From positions 1 to 64,000 of the forward strand of contig NZ_MLFS01000017.1 in the NCBI RefSeq assembly GCF_002095485.1: a stretch of 64,000 nt of DNA. Direction: 5' to 3'. Made by a program: the position numbers and the translations under genes. The notes beneath the pieces were generated by a model, which was not told the origin of the DNA, searched no databases, and saw only the letters and a program-made list of their open reading frames with translations. This stretch comes from Pantoea wallisii (lineage in GTDB: Bacteria > Pseudomonadota > Gammaproteobacteria > Enterobacterales > Enterobacteriaceae). Within the stretch, counting starts at the first letter, position 1; each line of letters begins with the position of its first letter. Shown one piece after another: positions 18,569 to 29,909 of the stretch.

Positions 18569-18609
18569 GTTGTGCTCCTGTCGGAAGAGAAGGGAGGGGC
18601 GGATGCCAC

Positions 18610-19347
18610 TCAGGAGTAGAAACTTTGCGCCAGTGAACCCACCAGCAGCTGCCAGCCATCAACCAGCACGAACAGCATGAGCTTGAACGGCAGTGAAATG
18701 GTGGCCGGCGGTACCATCATCATCCCCAGCGCCATCAGTACGCTGGCGACCACTAAATCGATAATCAAAAACGGGATAAAGACGGTAAAGCCAATCTGGA
18801 AAGCGGTTTTCAGCTCGCTGGTGACGTATGCCGGCAGAAGGATACGCATCGGCACGGCTTCCGGTCCCTGAATCGGGGCGGTATTTGCCAGGCGGGCAAA
18901 CAGCGCGAGATCCGCTTCACGCGTCTGGCGCAGCATAAATTCGCGCAGCGGCTGCGCGCCTTTATCAATTGCCACTTCCATGCTGATCTTGTCCTGACTA
19001 AACGGCAGATAAGCGTCGGTGTAAATCTTGTCGAAGGTCGGCGCCATAATAAAGAAGGTCAGAAACAGCGCCAGGCCGAGCATCACCTGATTAGGCGGTG
19101 CGGATGGCGTGCCGAGTGCGTTACGCAGCAGGCCAAATACGATAATGATGCGCGTAAAGCTGGTCATCATCAGCAGAACGGCAGGAATAAACGTCAGCGA
19201 GGTGATAAACACCAGCGTCTGCACCGGCAGCGACCAGCTCTGGCCACCGTTTGCCAGCGGCTGGCTGATTAAACCCGGCAGCTGCGCATGGGCAGCCGGT
19301 GCCAGCAGCATCAGCAGTGGCAAAAGGGGAAGCAATCGACGCATCAT
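18610..19347 (-). CDS. fliP: Flagellar export protein FliP
   Basis: Core subunit of the export gate, 245 residues. It has a cleavable N-terminal signal sequence ([17 protein letters not shown]), then hydrophobic helices and the signatures [16 protein letters not shown] and [19 protein letters not shown]. The start overlaps fliO's end by 4 bp. Confidence 0.95.
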   Translation of the reverse strand: MMRRLLPLLPLLMLLAPAAHAQLPGLISQPLANGGQSWSLPVQTLVFITSLTFIPAVLLMMTSFTRIIIVFGLLRNALGTPSAPPNQVMLGLALFLTFFIMAPTFDKIYTDAYLPFSQDKISMEVAIDKGAQPLREFMLRQTREADLALFARLANTAPIQGPEAVPMRILLPAYVTSELKTAFQIGFTVFIPFLIIDLVVASVLMALGMMMVPPATISLPFKLMLFVLVDGWQLLVGSLAQSFYS

Positions 19348-19739
19348 TGGGGTTTTCCGGGACGTTTAACCAGAGTGTGTAACAGCTGACGAAAATCCTG
19401 CGCGGGGGCAGCGTGAGGTGCCAACGCTTCAGGGGCCACCGGCGGCAGCGAGTGCAGATGCGTAATCTGCTGCGCCGTCACGCCCAGCACTAAACGCGCA
19501 TCGGCGATATCCACGATCACCACCCGCTCCTGGCGGCCAACCTGGACGCTGGCGCTCACCTTCAACGCCTGGCCGCTGACGGCTTTTGGCGCAAAGCCGA
19601 GACGTTTAGCGATCCAGCCACACGCCAGAATCAGCAGCACAATGACCGCCAGCACGCTGCTGACTTGCCCGACGACGGAACCGGTGGAGACCACCGGCTG
19701 TGCGTGGACCGGCTGCACGGTTTGTGCGCTCTTTAACAT
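19344..19739 (-). CDS. fliO: Flagellar protein FliO
   Basis: Bitopic membrane chaperone needed for FliP assembly. The 131-residue protein has one helix ([20 protein letters not shown]) followed by a cytoplasmic domain with [20 protein letters not shown]. It sits between fliN (2-bp gap) and fliP (overlap). Confidence 0.93.
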   Translation of the reverse strand: MLKSAQTVQPVHAQPVVSTGSVVGQVSSVLAVIVLLILACGWIAKRLGFAPKAVSGQALKVSASVQVGRQERVVIVDIADARLVLGVTAQQITHLHSLPPVAPEALAPHAAPAQDFRQLLHTLVKRPGKPQ

Positions 19740-19741
19740 GC

Positions 19742-20149
19742 TTAGCGACTCAGACGACGCATACGTTCGGATGGCGTAATAATGTCAGTGATGCGTACGC
19801 CATATTTGTCGTTCACCACAACTACTTCGCCCTGTGCGATAAGATAGCCGTTGATCAGGATATCCAGCGGTTCACCCGCCAGCCCATCCAGCGCCACCAC
19901 CGAACCCTGTGTCAGACGCAGCAGCTCTTTAATGGTCATCTTGGTGCGGCCAAGTTCAACCGTCAGTTTGACCGGGATATCCATGATCAGATCGATATCC
20001 TGCAGCGAACCGCTGACGCCGTTACTGTCGAGCGACTTAAACACGTTCTCAGTCGGGTCCGGCGTGCTGGTTACGGCCTGCTCGTTCATCGCTTCAGCCC
20101 ACAGATCGTCCGCAGAGATATCATCGGACGGTTTTTTGCTGTCACTCAT
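19742..20149 (-). CDS. fliN: Flagellar switch protein FliN
   Basis: C-ring component with the SpoA fold, about 135 residues: LMDIPVKLTVELGRTKMTIK and GSVVALDGLAGEPLDILING. Start at MSDSKKPSDD, overlapping the fliM end by 8 bp as in E. coli; a codon five residues upstream is not conserved. Confidence 0.95.
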   Translation of the reverse strand: MSDSKKPSDDISADDLWAEAMNEQAVTSTPDPTENVFKSLDSNGVSGSLQDIDLIMDIPVKLTVELGRTKMTIKELLRLTQGSVVALDGLAGEPLDILINGYLIAQGEVVVVNDKYGVRITDIITPSERMRRLSR

Positions 20150-21149
20150 TGGGCTGTTCCTCATTCAGCGAATTCAAAATCGGGTTAATCAGGTGTTCAA
20201 CACGCAGCGCATACTGGCCATTGAGCGTGCCATATTGGCTCGTCAGTACCGGTACGCCATCAACGTGGGCAATGATGCGGTCCGGCTTCTCAATGGGCAG
20301 GACGTCACCAGGTTTCAGTTGCAAAATACGTGACAGGCGCAGCGATGTTTCGGCAAAGTGGGCAATCAGCTCCAGCTCCGAGTGCTGTACCTGTTTCACC
20401 AGATTGTCACGCCAGTGGTTATCCTCCTGACGCGAGTTCTCCAGTGGTGGATTGACCAGCAGCTCGCGCAGCGGCTCAATCATGGAAAACGGAATACAGA
20501 TATTAAACTCACCGACCAGGTTACCAATCTCCACCTGGAACGGGGTGTTAACCACGATATCGTTCGGTGAGGTGGTGATATTGGTAAATTTCACCTGCAT
20601 CTCGGAGCGCACATACTCCACTTCCAGCGGATAGATCGCTTTCCATGCATCGCTGTAGCCCTCCAGCGCCAGCTTCAGCATGCGGCGAATCACGCGCTGT
20701 TCGGTATGGGTAAACTCACGGCCTTCCACTTTGGTTGGAAAACGACCGTCACCGCCAAACAGGTTATCGACAGCGATAAACACCAGGCTGGGTGAAAACA
20801 CCACCAGCGCCGTCCCGCGCAGCGGCTGCAGGTGGATCAGGTTCAGGTTGGTTGGCACCGGCAGGTTGCGGGCAAACTCATGGTACGGCTGAATCTTGAT
20901 CGCGCCGACGCTGATATCCGGGCTACGGCGCAGCAGGTTGAACAGCGCCATACGAAAATGACGCGCAAAACGCTCGTTAATGATCTCCAGCGCCTGCAGA
21001 CGCTCGCGTACCACGCGACGCTGGGTATTGGGATCATAGGGGCGGATATCGCCATCGGCCCCTTTGGAACTGTTCTCTACTTCCGCGCTGTCACTGTCGC
21101 CATTGAGCAGCGCGTCAATCTCAGCCTGGGAGAGAATGCTATCGCCCAT
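20142..21149 (-). CDS. fliM: Flagellar switch protein FliM
   Basis: C-ring protein that binds phospho-CheY and controls rotation direction. The 335-residue protein begins MGDSILSQAEIDALLNGDS, the conserved CheY-binding peptide, and carries the middle domain with the GGDGRFP motif and a C-terminal SpoA domain. It lies 4 bp after fliL. Confidence 0.96.
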   Translation of the reverse strand: MGDSILSQAEIDALLNGDSDSAEVENSSKGADGDIRPYDPNTQRRVVRERLQALEIINERFARHFRMALFNLLRRSPDISVGAIKIQPYHEFARNLPVPTNLNLIHLQPLRGTALVVFSPSLVFIAVDNLFGGDGRFPTKVEGREFTHTEQRVIRRMLKLALEGYSDAWKAIYPLEVEYVRSEMQVKFTNITTSPNDIVVNTPFQVEIGNLVGEFNICIPFSMIEPLRELLVNPPLENSRQEDNHWRDNLVKQVQHSELELIAHFAETSLRLSRILQLKPGDVLPIEKPDRIIAHVDGVPVLTSQYGTLNGQYALRVEHLINPILNSLNEEQPNE

Positions 21150-21153
21150 TAAG

Positions 21154-21639
21154 TCACCTCAAAATGAAGGCGGTAAACAGCACGTCACTGACTACCTGTG
21201 CAGGTTGACCTTTTACCAGCGGCGGCAGCAGCACCTGTTTGATCTGTTCAATCAGGGCCTGTTTGCCTTGCTCCGTTGCCAGTGCGCCCGCGTTCTGACG
21301 CGAAAGCAGCAACAGCAGACGGCTGCGTACCTCTGGCAGGTAGTCATTCATCCGACGACGGGTATCCTCATCGGGCAGACGCAGCGTAAAGCCGACGTAC
21401 AGCACGCGATCGGGATCGTTATCGGGATTGACCAGGTTAACCGTAAACGTATCCATTGCAAAAAATACGGGGGCGGCCGGTGGCTCAACTTTCGCCGCTT
21501 CTGGCTTATCGCCCTCGTGTTTGTTCATCATTCGCCAGACTGCATAGCCTGCCACGCTGCAAGCGGCCAGCGTTACAATCAGTAACACCGGAATAAGTAG
21601 TGAACGTTTGCGGCCTTTAGCTTTCGCGTTATCAGACAT
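21154..21639 (-). CDS. fliL: Flagellar basal-body protein FliL
   Basis: Stator-associated single-pass membrane protein, 161 residues: basic N-terminus ([10 protein letters not shown]), one helix, and a periplasmic domain with [19 protein letters not shown] and [11 protein letters not shown]. First gene of the fliLMNOPQR block. Confidence 0.94.
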   Translation of the reverse strand: MSDNAKAKGRKRSLLIPVLLIVTLAACSVAGYAVWRMMNKHEGDKPEAAKVEPPAAPVFFAMDTFTVNLVNPDNDPDRVLYVGFTLRLPDEDTRRRMNDYLPEVRSRLLLLLSRQNAGALATEQGKQALIEQIKQVLLPPLVKGQPAQVVSDVLFTAFILR

Positions 21640-21769
21640 GTTTGCAGTTACTTCCTGTGAATTATGGGCAAGCCTCTCGGCTTACCTGGACAGATTATCC
21701 CGCGTCTTAAGTCAAACAATGGGAAGAAAAGACGCGGGTTTTACGCTTACCTTCAGCGTTTAGTCGCTG

Positions 21770-23039
21770 TCAGGCAAAGATATCGACAGCGCCGTTGCCG
21801 GTCGCGCGCGCCTGGAGGGCTGCCGGGACGGCAATAGGCGTTATCTCGTTGTCACTGTCCTGGGAGAGGGTAAAGCTACCGTGCTGGCCATCACGACGTC
21901 CTTCCTGCTGGCCCTGATAGTTCTGGCCCTGTGCGAAGGCGTCACTGCTGACGTTACTCTGTCCCAGGTTTATGCCGCTCTCCGCCAGCGCTGTACGCAG
22001 CTGTGGGAGCGCCGCTTCCAGCGCGGCCCTCACGTGGCTGTGGCTGGAAACCATAGTTAACTGTGCCTGATCCTTATCCAGCGTCAGGCTGATCTGGATC
22101 GCACCCAGATCTTCCGGATGCAGACGTAACTCGGCGTTCTGCTGCCCGTTACGGCTGAACATCACAATTTGCTGGCTCAACGCCTGCTGCCACTCGTTGC
22201 TGCCCAGCTGGCATTCAGCATTGGCGTTGAGGGCGCAGCGCTGGTGCTGGCCGTATGCGTCACCAGCGGTGCCGTACTGCTTAGCGCACTCTGTGCGGTC
22301 GGCAGGCTGCTGTCCTGGTAAGTGGCGCTGCTCTGCCGCTCTTCCGGTTTGCTCAGTGCGTTTAATACCTGCTGAAAGCTCTCATCCAGCGTCATACCGT
22401 TACTGCTGCTGGCGGACGGCGTAGCGGTAGCGTGCGTGCTGGCCTGCGTACCGCTGGCAAGGTTGCTCGCTGTCGCCAGGGTTTCGCTGCCGCGCTTCGC
22501 CGCGCTATCCGGCTTTGCCGTCTCCTCTTTCGCTGCGCTCTGCAGCGAACCGTTGAGCAGCGCGGCATTCAGCGTGGCGCGGGCATCAGCAGGCTTCATC
22601 TCCGCCGTGGCATTTTCAGCGACCGGGCTGCTGCGGCTTTCTACAGCAGCTGGTAACATGGCAAACAGCGCCTGCACATTCTCTAAGTCGCTGGCAGTTA
22701 ACGAAGTTGCCTCACGCTTGTCATTATCATCGGCTGATTTCAGCCCGGCTTTAGTGTTTTCCGGCTGTAAAAGTGCGTTTAACGCGTCGGGTTTCTCCAG
22801 CGCCTGCAGCAGCGCACTCAGCGACGCTTTAGTGACGTCTTTATCATCAATTTCTGCTGCCAGATCAGTCGATTGCGCGCTATTTCCCTGCTGCTTAGCC
22901 AGCGTAAGCAGGCGGTTGCCAGTTCGGTGATAAACCCCTGTGGCAGGGTATCAGCAGCAAACGGGTTCTCCGATGCGGCTGAAGGCTCGGCTTTACCGGC
23001 TTTTGCGGTGTGCGTCAGCAGTGTTGGCAGCGTATTCAT
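21770..23039 (-). pseudogene. fliK: Hook-length control protein FliK, two 1-nt frame breaks
   Basis: FliK is the secreted molecular ruler that sets hook length and switches export specificity. The C-terminal domain is clear ([20 protein letters not shown], then [20 protein letters not shown]). As given, three frames are needed: residues from 23039, a second frame from about 22912, and a third from about 22210. One missing base at about 22911 (CGCCTGCTT, expected CGCCCTGCTT) and one at about 22210 (AATGCCAGCTGG, expected AATGCCCAGCTGG) would restore one protein of about 423 residues. Its start overlaps the fliJ stop. Confidence 0.9.
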
Positions 23040-23479
23040 TCGCCTTTCCTCAATGCGGCCCGTTGGGCAAATTCATCCATCCGTTTCTGATCGAGACGGT
23101 TTTCTTGTCGTAATGCGTTTTCTTCAGCGCGGGTAATCAGCGTTTGGTAGGCGTTCAGCTTTTTATGCTTCTCGCGCCAGTTGGTCAGCGCCTGCTCCAG
23201 ACGCTGATTCCACTGGCTCAGCTGCTGGCGATGCTGCTCAATCGCTTTCTCCAGCGTCTGGATAAACTGGTGATAGTTACTCCAGCGCGTGCTGGCGATA
23301 CCGCCGCTCATGTCCTGGTTCAGCTTATTGCGATACTCGTCCTGGTAATCCAGCAGCATATTCAGCTGCTCATCAGCCTGCTGCTGGCCCCGGCGCATAT
23401 TGCCCAGATGGATAACCGCCTGCTCCAGATCCTGCTCTGCCAGGTCACGCAGGGTGTCGATTGCATTCGCCGTTTTCAT
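23036..23479 (-). CDS. fliJ: Flagellar export chaperone FliJ
   Basis: A 147-residue, almost entirely helical coiled-coil protein that couples the FliI ATPase ring to FlhA. It carries the family features ([15 protein letters not shown] at the N-terminus, long Gln-rich heptads). It follows fliI by about 20 bp and overlaps fliK by 4 bp. Confidence 0.92.
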   Translation of the reverse strand: MKTANAIDTLRDLAEQDLEQAVIHLGNMRRGQQQADEQLNMLLDYQDEYRNKLNQDMSGGIASTRWSNYHQFIQTLEKAIEQHRQQLSQWNQRLEQALTNWREKHKKLNAYQTLITRAEENALRQENRLDQKRMDEFAQRAALRKGE

Positions 23480-23499
23480 CGCTTACCTCGCTTACCGCG

Positions 23500-24855
23500 T
23501 TAACCGAACATCGCCTGCAGATGCAGGCAGGCGTCGTCATAATCGCTGCGCTCGAAAATGCCCTGCTGCAGGAAGGCTTCCATCTGCGGATAGAGCTTGA
23601 TGGCGCGGTCCAGCATCGGATCGCTGCCGGCGGCATAGGCGCCCACACTCACCAGGTCGCGGTTTCGCTGATAGCTGGAGAGCAACTGCTTGAACTGGCG
23701 TACGCGCGCATAGTGCGTTTCATCAATCAGCGACGTCATGGCGCGGCTGATTGAGGCTTCAATATCGATGGCCGGATAGTGGCCGGCTTCCGCCAGGCGG
23801 CGCGACAGCACAATGTGGCCGTCGAGAATGGCGCGCGCGGAGTCGGCAATCGGGTCCTGCTGGTCATCGCCTTCCGTCAGCACGGTATAGAAAGCGGTGA
23901 TAGAGCCGCCGCCGTGCGTGCCGTTACCGGCGCGCTCTACCAGCGCCGGTAGTTTGGCAAACACCGAAGGCGGATACCCTTTGGTCGCCGGCGGTTCGCC
24001 GATGGCCAAAGCGATCTCTCGCTGCGCCATGGCGTAGCGGGTCAGGGAGTCCATGATCAGCAGCACATGCTGGCCGCGATCGCGAAAATCTTCGGCAATA
24101 CGCGTCGCGTAGGCGGCGCCCTGCATACGCAGCAGCGGCGAGACATCCGCCGGCGCGGCGATCACGACCGAGCGCGCCCGGCCTTCCGCACCGAGGATGT
24201 TCTCAATAAACTCTTTGACTTCGCGGCCACGCTCACCAATCAGGCCAACCACAATGACGTCCGCCTTGGTGTAGCGTGCCATCATGCCGAGCAGCACTGA
24301 CTTACCGACGCCGGAGCCGGCGAACAGGCCCATACGCTGTCCGCGACCGACGGTGAGCAGGGCGTTGATCGCCCGCACACCGGTATCCAGTACATCGTGA
24401 ATCGGGGTACGCTGCAGCGGGTTGAAGGGGGCGGTGATCAGCGGAGCGCGATAGCCGGTTTCCGGTGAGGGCAGGCCATCGAGCGGTTTACCGCTGCCAT
24501 CCAGCACGCGACCCAGCAGCTCCGGGCCAAGCAGCAGCTGTTTACCGCTGTGCTCGCCATTCACGCGAGCATAGACGCGGGCGCCAGGCAGAATGCCGTC
24601 CACCTCTTCCAGTGGCATCAAAAACAGTTTCTGGCCGTTAAAGCCCACCACTTCGCTCTCAACTTCGTTCACATTGCCGTTATCGTGGCGCTCAATAATG
24701 CAGGTGGCACCCAGCGGCAGCTGCAGGCCAGTAGCTTCCAGCACCAGGCCCGTGGCGCGGGTTAAGCGGCCATAGCGGCGCACGGTCTGAACCTGACTGA
24801 TACGGGATTCGAAGGCGTCGAGCGCGCCAAGCCAGCGTGACAGACGAGAGGTCAT
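23500..24855 (-). CDS. fliI: Flagellum-specific ATPase FliI
   Basis: ATPase of the flagellar export apparatus, about 451 residues. Walker A is [16 protein letters not shown] (near residue 165), Walker [14 protein letters not shown], and the family block [19 protein letters not shown] is present. The start [13 protein letters not shown] at 24855 overlaps the fliH stop; the longer reading to 24885 is not conserved. Confidence 0.96.
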   Translation of the reverse strand: MTSRLSRWLGALDAFESRISQVQTVRRYGRLTRATGLVLEATGLQLPLGATCIIERHDNGNVNEVESEVVGFNGQKLFLMPLEEVDGILPGARVYARVNGEHSGKQLLLGPELLGRVLDGSGKPLDGLPSPETGYRAPLITAPFNPLQRTPIHDVLDTGVRAINALLTVGRGQRMGLFAGSGVGKSVLLGMMARYTKADVIVVGLIGERGREVKEFIENILGAEGRARSVVIAAPADVSPLLRMQGAAYATRIAEDFRDRGQHVLLIMDSLTRYAMAQREIALAIGEPPATKGYPPSVFAKLPALVERAGNGTHGGGSITAFYTVLTEGDDQQDPIADSARAILDGHIVLSRRLAEAGHYPAIDIEASISRAMTSLIDETHYARVRQFKQLLSSYQRNRDLVSVGAYAAGSDPMLDRAIKLYPQMEAFLQQGIFERSDYDDACLHLQAMFG

Positions 24856-25559
24856 CAGAAGGCTCCCGGTGCTGCCAGGCGGCACAGCTCTTGCCAGCGC
24901 GTTGCCACGCTGGCATCCAGATCGCCATCTTCGGCGCTCAGTTTGCAGCCGCCCGGGTGCAGCGTGCTGTCGGCCAGCAGGCGCCAGCCGTGCAGATCGA
25001 GTGTCGGACCGAGCGTCTGCTCAATCCGCTGTAAATCATCCGGATGGACGCGCAGCTGCGGCTTACCGCTGAACATCGGCTCCTGCTGAATCAGCTGCTG
25101 AATCTGGCGCAGCAGGGCGCTGCCATCCACCTGCGTGGCTTGGCCAATCACCGTGCGGGCTGCTTCCAGCGCCAGCTGCATCAGGCGTGAAGCAATCACG
25201 CTATCCAGCGCCTCCAGCGTGTGGTGAAACTCGGTCACCAGCTGCTGCATGCGCGCCTGTAACGGCGCCTGCTGCTGCTGGGCATCGGCTAAGCCCTGCT
25301 GGAATCCGGCGTCGTAGCCGTTCTGCTGCGCTTCAGCAAAACCTTTCTGGTAGCCTTCGCTATAGCCCTGCGTCTGCGCATCTTTGCGCATTTGCTGCTG
25401 CATCCGCTCCAGCTGTTGCTGCTGCTCATCCTCTTCGCTGAGTTCGATATCAGCGTCAGGCTCATCCGGCAGCAGTGGCTCCGGGGTCATCTCCAGCGGG
25501 CGGCCCAGATCGTCAGGCTGCCAGGGTTGCCATGCACGGGCGGAAAAGGCATCAGACAT
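24855..25559 (-). CDS. fliH: Flagellar export regulator FliH
   Basis: Stator-like partner that binds FliI. About 234 residues: acidic/Gln-rich N-terminus, then repeated GxxxG-type helix ([20 protein letters not shown]), and a C-terminal domain with [13 protein letters not shown]. The start [10 protein letters not shown] overlaps the end of fliG by 8 bp, as in Salmonella. Confidence 0.94.
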   Translation of the reverse strand: MSDAFSARAWQPWQPDDLGRPLEMTPEPLLPDEPDADIELSEEDEQQQQLERMQQQMRKDAQTQGYSEGYQKGFAEAQQNGYDAGFQQGLADAQQQQAPLQARMQQLVTEFHHTLEALDSVIASRLMQLALEAARTVIGQATQVDGSALLRQIQQLIQQEPMFSGKPQLRVHPDDLQRIEQTLGPTLDLHGWRLLADSTLHPGGCKLSAEDGDLDASVATRWQELCRLAAPGAF

Positions 25560-26544
25560 AGGTTTCCTCGCCACCACCAATTACCATCTCGCCTGCTTCC
25601 GCCAGACGGCGCACGATAAGCAGAATCGCTTTCTGTTCGTTCTCCACCGCGGACATACGAACCGGACCACGGTTGGCGAGGTCGTCGCGCAGGATATCGG
25701 CCGCACGGGCGGACATGTTCTTGAGGAACTTCTCGCGCAGCGGCTGCTCTGCACCTTTCAGCGCAATCAGCAGCTGCTCGGACTCCACTTCCTGCAACAG
25801 ACGCTGGATGCTGCGATCGTCCACTTCCACCAGGTTTTCGAACAGGAACATCTCGTCGATGATCTTCTGCGCCAGTTCGCCGTCGAAGTCGCGTACCGCT
25901 TCGATAACCGCCTCTTCCTGCTGAGTTTTCATCAGGTTGATGATCTCTGCTGCGGTTCTCACGCCGCCCATCTTCGCGCGCTTAAGGTTGGTACCATCCA
26001 GCAGGCCGTTGAGCACTTCGGTCAACTCGGCCAGCGCCGCTGGCTGGACGCCACCAAAGGTGGCAATACGCAGCATGACATCGTGACGCAGACGCTCGTC
26101 GAACAGCGCCAGGATATCCGCCGCCTGGCCACGTTTGAGGTGCACCAGGATGGTGGCGATGATCTGCGGATGCTCGTCGCGGATAAGATCGGCTGCGGCC
26201 TGCGGCTCCATAAAGTTGAGCGTTTCCATACCGCTGGTGGTCTCGTTTTTCTCGAGAATATCTTCCAGCAGGCTGGAGGCGCGCTCCTCGCCCAGCGCTT
26301 TTACCAGCACCGAACGCAGGTAATCGTTGGAGTTGAGGCTCAGCGCCGCGAACTGCTCAGCATCCATCTCAAACTCACGCAGTACTTCGGTGAGCTGCTT
26401 GTGGGAGACCTGACGCATGCTCGCCATCGCAGTACTCAGGTGCTGGACTTCACGCTGGTTGAGGTGTTTGAACACCTCAGCCGCGCGCTCTTCACCAATC
26501 GTCATCATCAGAATGGCGCTCTTTTCAGTACCGGTCAGACTCAT
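25552..26544 (-). CDS. fliG: Flagellar motor switch protein FliG
   Basis: C-ring torque protein, 330 residues: [19 protein letters not shown] start, [19 protein letters not shown] (the middle EHPQ motif) and a charged C-terminal torque helix ([20 protein letters not shown]). Its start overlaps the fliF stop by 4 bp. Confidence 0.96.
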   Translation of the reverse strand: MSLTGTEKSAILMMTIGEERAAEVFKHLNQREVQHLSTAMASMRQVSHKQLTEVLREFEMDAEQFAALSLNSNDYLRSVLVKALGEERASSLLEDILEKNETTSGMETLNFMEPQAAADLIRDEHPQIIATILVHLKRGQAADILALFDERLRHDVMLRIATFGGVQPAALAELTEVLNGLLDGTNLKRAKMGGVRTAAEIINLMKTQQEEAVIEAVRDFDGELAQKIIDEMFLFENLVEVDDRSIQRLLQEVESEQLLIALKGAEQPLREKFLKNMSARAADILRDDLANRGPVRMSAVENEQKAILLIVRRLAEAGEMVIGGGEETYV

Positions 26545-28252
26545 AGTTCTTTACTCATCCATTCGCGGATAACCAGCGCCACGACGCGCGGATCGTTTTC
26601 AGACATATCGCGGATGCGCTGGCTCATCACCTCGGCGCTCATGCGGTTACTCGATTTGCGCTCCTGATCCAGTTCGTCTTTGCTGAGCTGGACGCTGTAC
26701 GCTTCTTCTTCTTCACGGGCTGCGGCACGAACTGCAGCAGCGTCGGCAGCGGCTTTCTCCGCTTCACGTTTACGCATCAGCTGCGGACGCACCATCTTGC
26801 GATAGAGGATGAAGGCAACCAGCGCCACCAGCAGCCAGCGACCGGCACTCATCAGCTGATCAAAGAACGCCTGCTGCTGCCAGAAGGGCAGGTCGCCGCC
26901 AGTCGGTTCAGTAAGGTTGAACTGCGAGTTCACCACATTGACGCTGTCGCCACGCGTCTGCGAATAGCCCATCGCTTCACGGGTTAAATCTTCGATCTGC
27001 TTAATCTGCTGTTCGTTAAGCGCAATCGCTTTGCCTTTGCCGTCATCGCGATAGTTCACGACTACTGCAACCGACAGGCGCTGTACATCGCCCACGTTCA
27101 GTTTGGTATGACGGATGGTGCGGTCCAGCTCGTAGTTAACCGTGTCGTTGCGGCTGGAGCTGCTCGGGCCGCTGCTCTGCGCGGTGCTGGTTGAGGTGCC
27201 GGCGTTCTGTGCGGCGTTATTCTGCGCCGTGGCGTTGTTGTTCTGCTGCTGAGGAGTGTTGACCGGTGCCGTGTTAGCCGGTGCCGGCTGATTCGACAGG
27301 GCACCCGGCACGCCGCCCGGGTAGGCGCTGCCGTTCTGATCGCTGGTGCTGGTCTGGCGTGAACGCACCGCGCTGTTCGCCGGATTAGCGTTCGGCTGGT
27401 ACTTCTCGTCAGTCTGTTCGCTACGGTCAAAGTTGATCTGCGCCGTCACCTGCGCGTGAACATTGCCCTGGCCTACAATCGGATTCAGGATAGCTTCGAT
27501 GCGCTGCTGGTAGCGGCTCTCCACTTCAGAGGCATATTTCAGCTGCGCGTCATTGAGATCGCGGCCTTCGCTATCGGAGCGCGTCAGCAGACGGCCGGTC
27601 TGATCAACCACCGTAACGTTACCTGGCGGCAGGCCGGCCACGCTGCTGGACACCATGTGCTGAATCGCCTGAATCTGGCCTTCATCCAGCGCACGGCCCG
27701 GCTGCAGGCTCAGCGTCACTGACGCCGAAGGCGATTTCTGTTCGCGCACGAACAGGGTCGGTTTTGGCATCGCCAGGTGCACGCGCACGCTTTTCACCGG
27801 CCCAAGGGTTTCGATGGTGCGCGCCAGTTCACCCTCCAGCGCACGCTGATAGTTGATCTGCTCACTGAACTGGCTGATGCCGAACTTCTCTTTATCCATC
27901 AGCTCAAAGCCCACGGAGCCACCTTTCGGTAGCCCCTGCTGGGCTAAGCGCAGACGCAGTTCATGCACTTTTTCCGCCGGCACCATCAGGCACCGCCGTT
28001 TTCAGCGAACTGGTAAGGGATGTTCATCTGGGTCAGCTGCGTGACGATCGCACCACCATCTTCATCGGAGAGGTTGTTATAGAGGACGCGATAGTCGGGC
28101 GCTTTTGCCCAGAGCACCAGTGCCAAAACCACTGCAATAGCAGCGGCGGCGGCGACGATTAAGGGAATTCGCGGATTGGCGCGCAGGCGGGCGAGAAGGT
28201 CATTGAAGCCTTTCTTTGCTGTATCCTGTGTAGCGGCTGCACTCGCATTCAT
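26541..28252 (-). pseudogene. fliF: MS-ring protein FliF, frame broken near 27989
   Basis: FliF builds the MS ring, the base on which the flagellum assembles. The first frame (28252 to 27986) holds the N-terminal helix and ring domain and stops at ...FAENGGA; the second (from 27986) resumes as MVPAEKVHELRLRLAQQGLP, which E. coli FliF reads without interruption. Adding one C (GGTGCCTGATG to GGTGCCCTGATG) gives ...GGALMVPAEK and a full protein of about 570 residues. The second membrane helix (LLVALVAFILY) and C-terminal FliG-binding tail (IREWMSKEL) are intact. Confidence 0.93.
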
Positions 28253-28544
28253 GACCGATTCCTGCCTGACATAATTGACCGGGTAAGTTGTGGTGACAAA
28301 ACTGACTCCCTGACGTCCCCCCTTTCTGCTCTGTGCTGTCGCCGCTTAGCGACCGCCGAAACACGCCGGAGGGCAAATGAAAATGAAATTCCAATTCAAT
28401 GGGTGGCATTATTTGATGAAGTGCTTCACTTCGATGGCTGGATAAGCCGGGTTTTTTGCGGTCATTTAGCGCCTTTGTCCTATTGACAGTGTGCTAACTT
28501 TTGCTTCGTGAAAATTTGAACCCTTCATCTATGAGGTACAGGCA
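28253..28544. promoter_or_regulatory. Divergent fliF/fliE control region
   Basis: A 292-bp intergenic region between divergent fliF and fliE. By analogy with E. coli it should carry the FlhDC-dependent class II promoters of both operons; I could not place the boxes with confidence. Confidence 0.5.
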
Positions 28545-28856
28545 ATGTCGATTCAGGCAATTGATGGCGTTCTGCAGCAGCTGCAGTTAACGTCGCTGCA
28601 GGCCAGTGGCAAATCAAACGAAAGTGCAAACCAGATGGATTTTGGCGCTACCATGAAAGCGGCGCTGGACAAGATCAGCTCGACCCAAACGGCTGCCCGC
28701 GCGCAGGCGCAGGACTTTGAAATGGGCAAACCGGGCATCCAGCTTAACGATGTAATGGTGGATCTGCAGAAGTCATCCATCTCTATGCAGATGGGTATTC
28801 AGGTGCGTAATAAGCTGGTTAACGCTTATACAGAGATGATGAGCATGCAGATCTAG
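28545..28856 (+). CDS. fliE: Flagellar hook-basal body protein FliE
   Basis: Rod-MS-ring adaptor, 104 residues. Family signatures are the N-terminal IQAIDGVLQQLQLTSLQA and the C-terminal VMVDLQKSSISMQMGIQVRN followed by LVNAYTEMMSMQI. GAGGTACAGGCA precedes the ATG. It is monocistronic, divergent from fliF. Confidence 0.95.
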   Translation: MSIQAIDGVLQQLQLTSLQASGKSNESANQMDFGATMKAALDKISSTQTAARAQAQDFEMGKPGIQLNDVMVDLQKSSISMQMGIQVRNKLVNAYTEMMSMQI

Positions 28857-29020
28857 TGCGCTTTTTGCGCATGATTAGCTGACCTGAGCAGATAAGCAAA
28901 GCGCTTAAAGAGAAGTAGTTCACTTCTTACGCTTGATTCACAGATATGCCACAAACAGGGCAGGCAAGGCCGTGACAGCGCTAAACTCTCTAATACCCAA
29001 CGTAGGGTGTGGAGGTGAGT

Positions 29021-29134
29021 ATGTCTGAGCGTCCTGATGATCCTGTACCAATGCCAGATGATGAGCCATTACCAGATGATGACGATGAAGATGGCACAAT
29101 GTTCCCGGATGAGAACGCACCGAAATCTATCTGA
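29021..29134 (+). CDS. Small very acidic protein
   Basis: A 37-residue ORF with a near-perfect ribosome site (GGAGGTGAGT) and an immediate terminator. The protein is dominated by Asp, Glu and Pro (MSERPDDPVPMPDDEPLPDD). No known function recognised. The strong translation signals are the main evidence that it is real. Confidence 0.55.
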   Translation: MSERPDDPVPMPDDEPLPDDDDEDGTMFPDENAPKSI

Positions 29135-29140
29135 ATAAGA

Positions 29141-29162
29141 AACCTCCTGCGGGAGGTTTTTT
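29141..29162 (+). terminator. Rho-independent terminator
   Basis: Stem AACCTCC / GGGAGGTT with a 3-nt loop and T run, 6 bases after the small acidic ORF. Confidence 0.88.
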
Positions 29163-29435
29163 ATGCCCTGACCTTAAGAGCCTGTGTGGGACCAAAAGTG
29201 CAATGCAGAAAAGTGGTACTGCACAGGCGTTTCCTTTACCGCTCATGAGTGCTTTCTTTACAAAAGTCGCACTGTGCCTTTGAACATGTATTTTGTCCTT
29301 ATCAAAATCAGGGTGTTACAGACATTTCGTCTGTTACACTGGAAACATTTTGTCATAACTACCGATTTTAGGGGGTGAAATACTGAGACGATTCTTATAT
29401 GATTTTCGCACTTATTAAAACGATGGATTGTACAG
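29163..29435. other. AT-rich gap without a recognised gene
   Basis: About 270 bp before the secreted-protein gene, with no convincing ORF. A single TTGTACAG half-dyad lies directly before the GTG start (29428-29435), similar to the halves of the operators at 30829, 31061 and 36741. Confidence 0.4.
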
Positions 29436-29813
29436 GTGAAAAAGTTACTTCTTTCAGTTGGCGTTGCAGCGGCATTGATGGCAACTGCGGCTTATGCGGG
29501 TTTCGCGCAAGGATACGGCAAGCCTGATTATGTAGTCAGCGCTGCGGCTACAACGAATAACTTCCTTAAATACTCTTATGGCCCAGGTAAATGCGAGATC
29601 GGTGCTTCACCACAACAGGCGTGGGATATGGTATGCAGCTACGATAACGGCGATCGCTTGATTAAATATACCGTTCATCCGGTAAATCAGGATTTACGCC
29701 GTAATGCGGATAAATTTTATCTTGAAGCGCAAAATGCACTGGCGGTGGAGAGCGCGAAGCAAGGCCTGTCACGTTACCTTGATATTCGTACCACTGAAAT
29801 CAAGGGCGCGTAG
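29436..29813 (+). CDS. Small secreted/periplasmic hypothetical protein
   Basis: A 125-residue protein starting at GTG with a clear signal peptide (KKLLLSVGVAAALMATAAYA, cleavage after AYA). The mature part contains two Cys (GKCEIGAS, DMVCSYDNG) that could form a disulfide. Not recognised. The ribosome site is weak (ACAG). Confidence 0.65.
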   Translation: MKKLLLSVGVAAALMATAAYAGFAQGYGKPDYVVSAAATTNNFLKYSYGPGKCEIGASPQQAWDMVCSYDNGDRLIKYTVHPVNQDLRRNADKFYLEAQNALAVESAKQGLSRYLDIRTTEIKGA

Positions 29814-29843
29814 GGCTGCCACTGACGATAATCTGTCCGATTA

Positions 29844-29866
29844 AGCCAGCGCTAAGCTGGTTTTTG
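29844..29866 (+). terminator. Rho-independent terminator
   Basis: CCAGC / GCTGG stem (29846-29860) and five T, downstream of the secreted-protein gene. Confidence 0.65.
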
Positions 29867-29874
29867 ATGAGCAC

Positions 29875-29903
29875 AAAAAGAAAACCGCCCGTAAGAGGCG
29901 GTT
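29875..29903 (-). terminator. Rho-independent terminator (minus)
   Basis: On the minus strand AACCGCC-TCTTACG-GGCGGTT is followed by TTCTTTTT; it closes the minus-strand gene ending at 29910. Confidence 0.85.
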
Positions 29904-29909
29904 AGATCA

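Noticed and set aside
22177-22677. Separate genes for the fliK fragments
   Set aside because: The fragments read continuously as FliK after two single-base corrections.
25384-26667. 427-codon plus-strand ORF
   Set aside because: Antisense to fliG and fliH, no ribosome site, composition like a GC-frame shadow.
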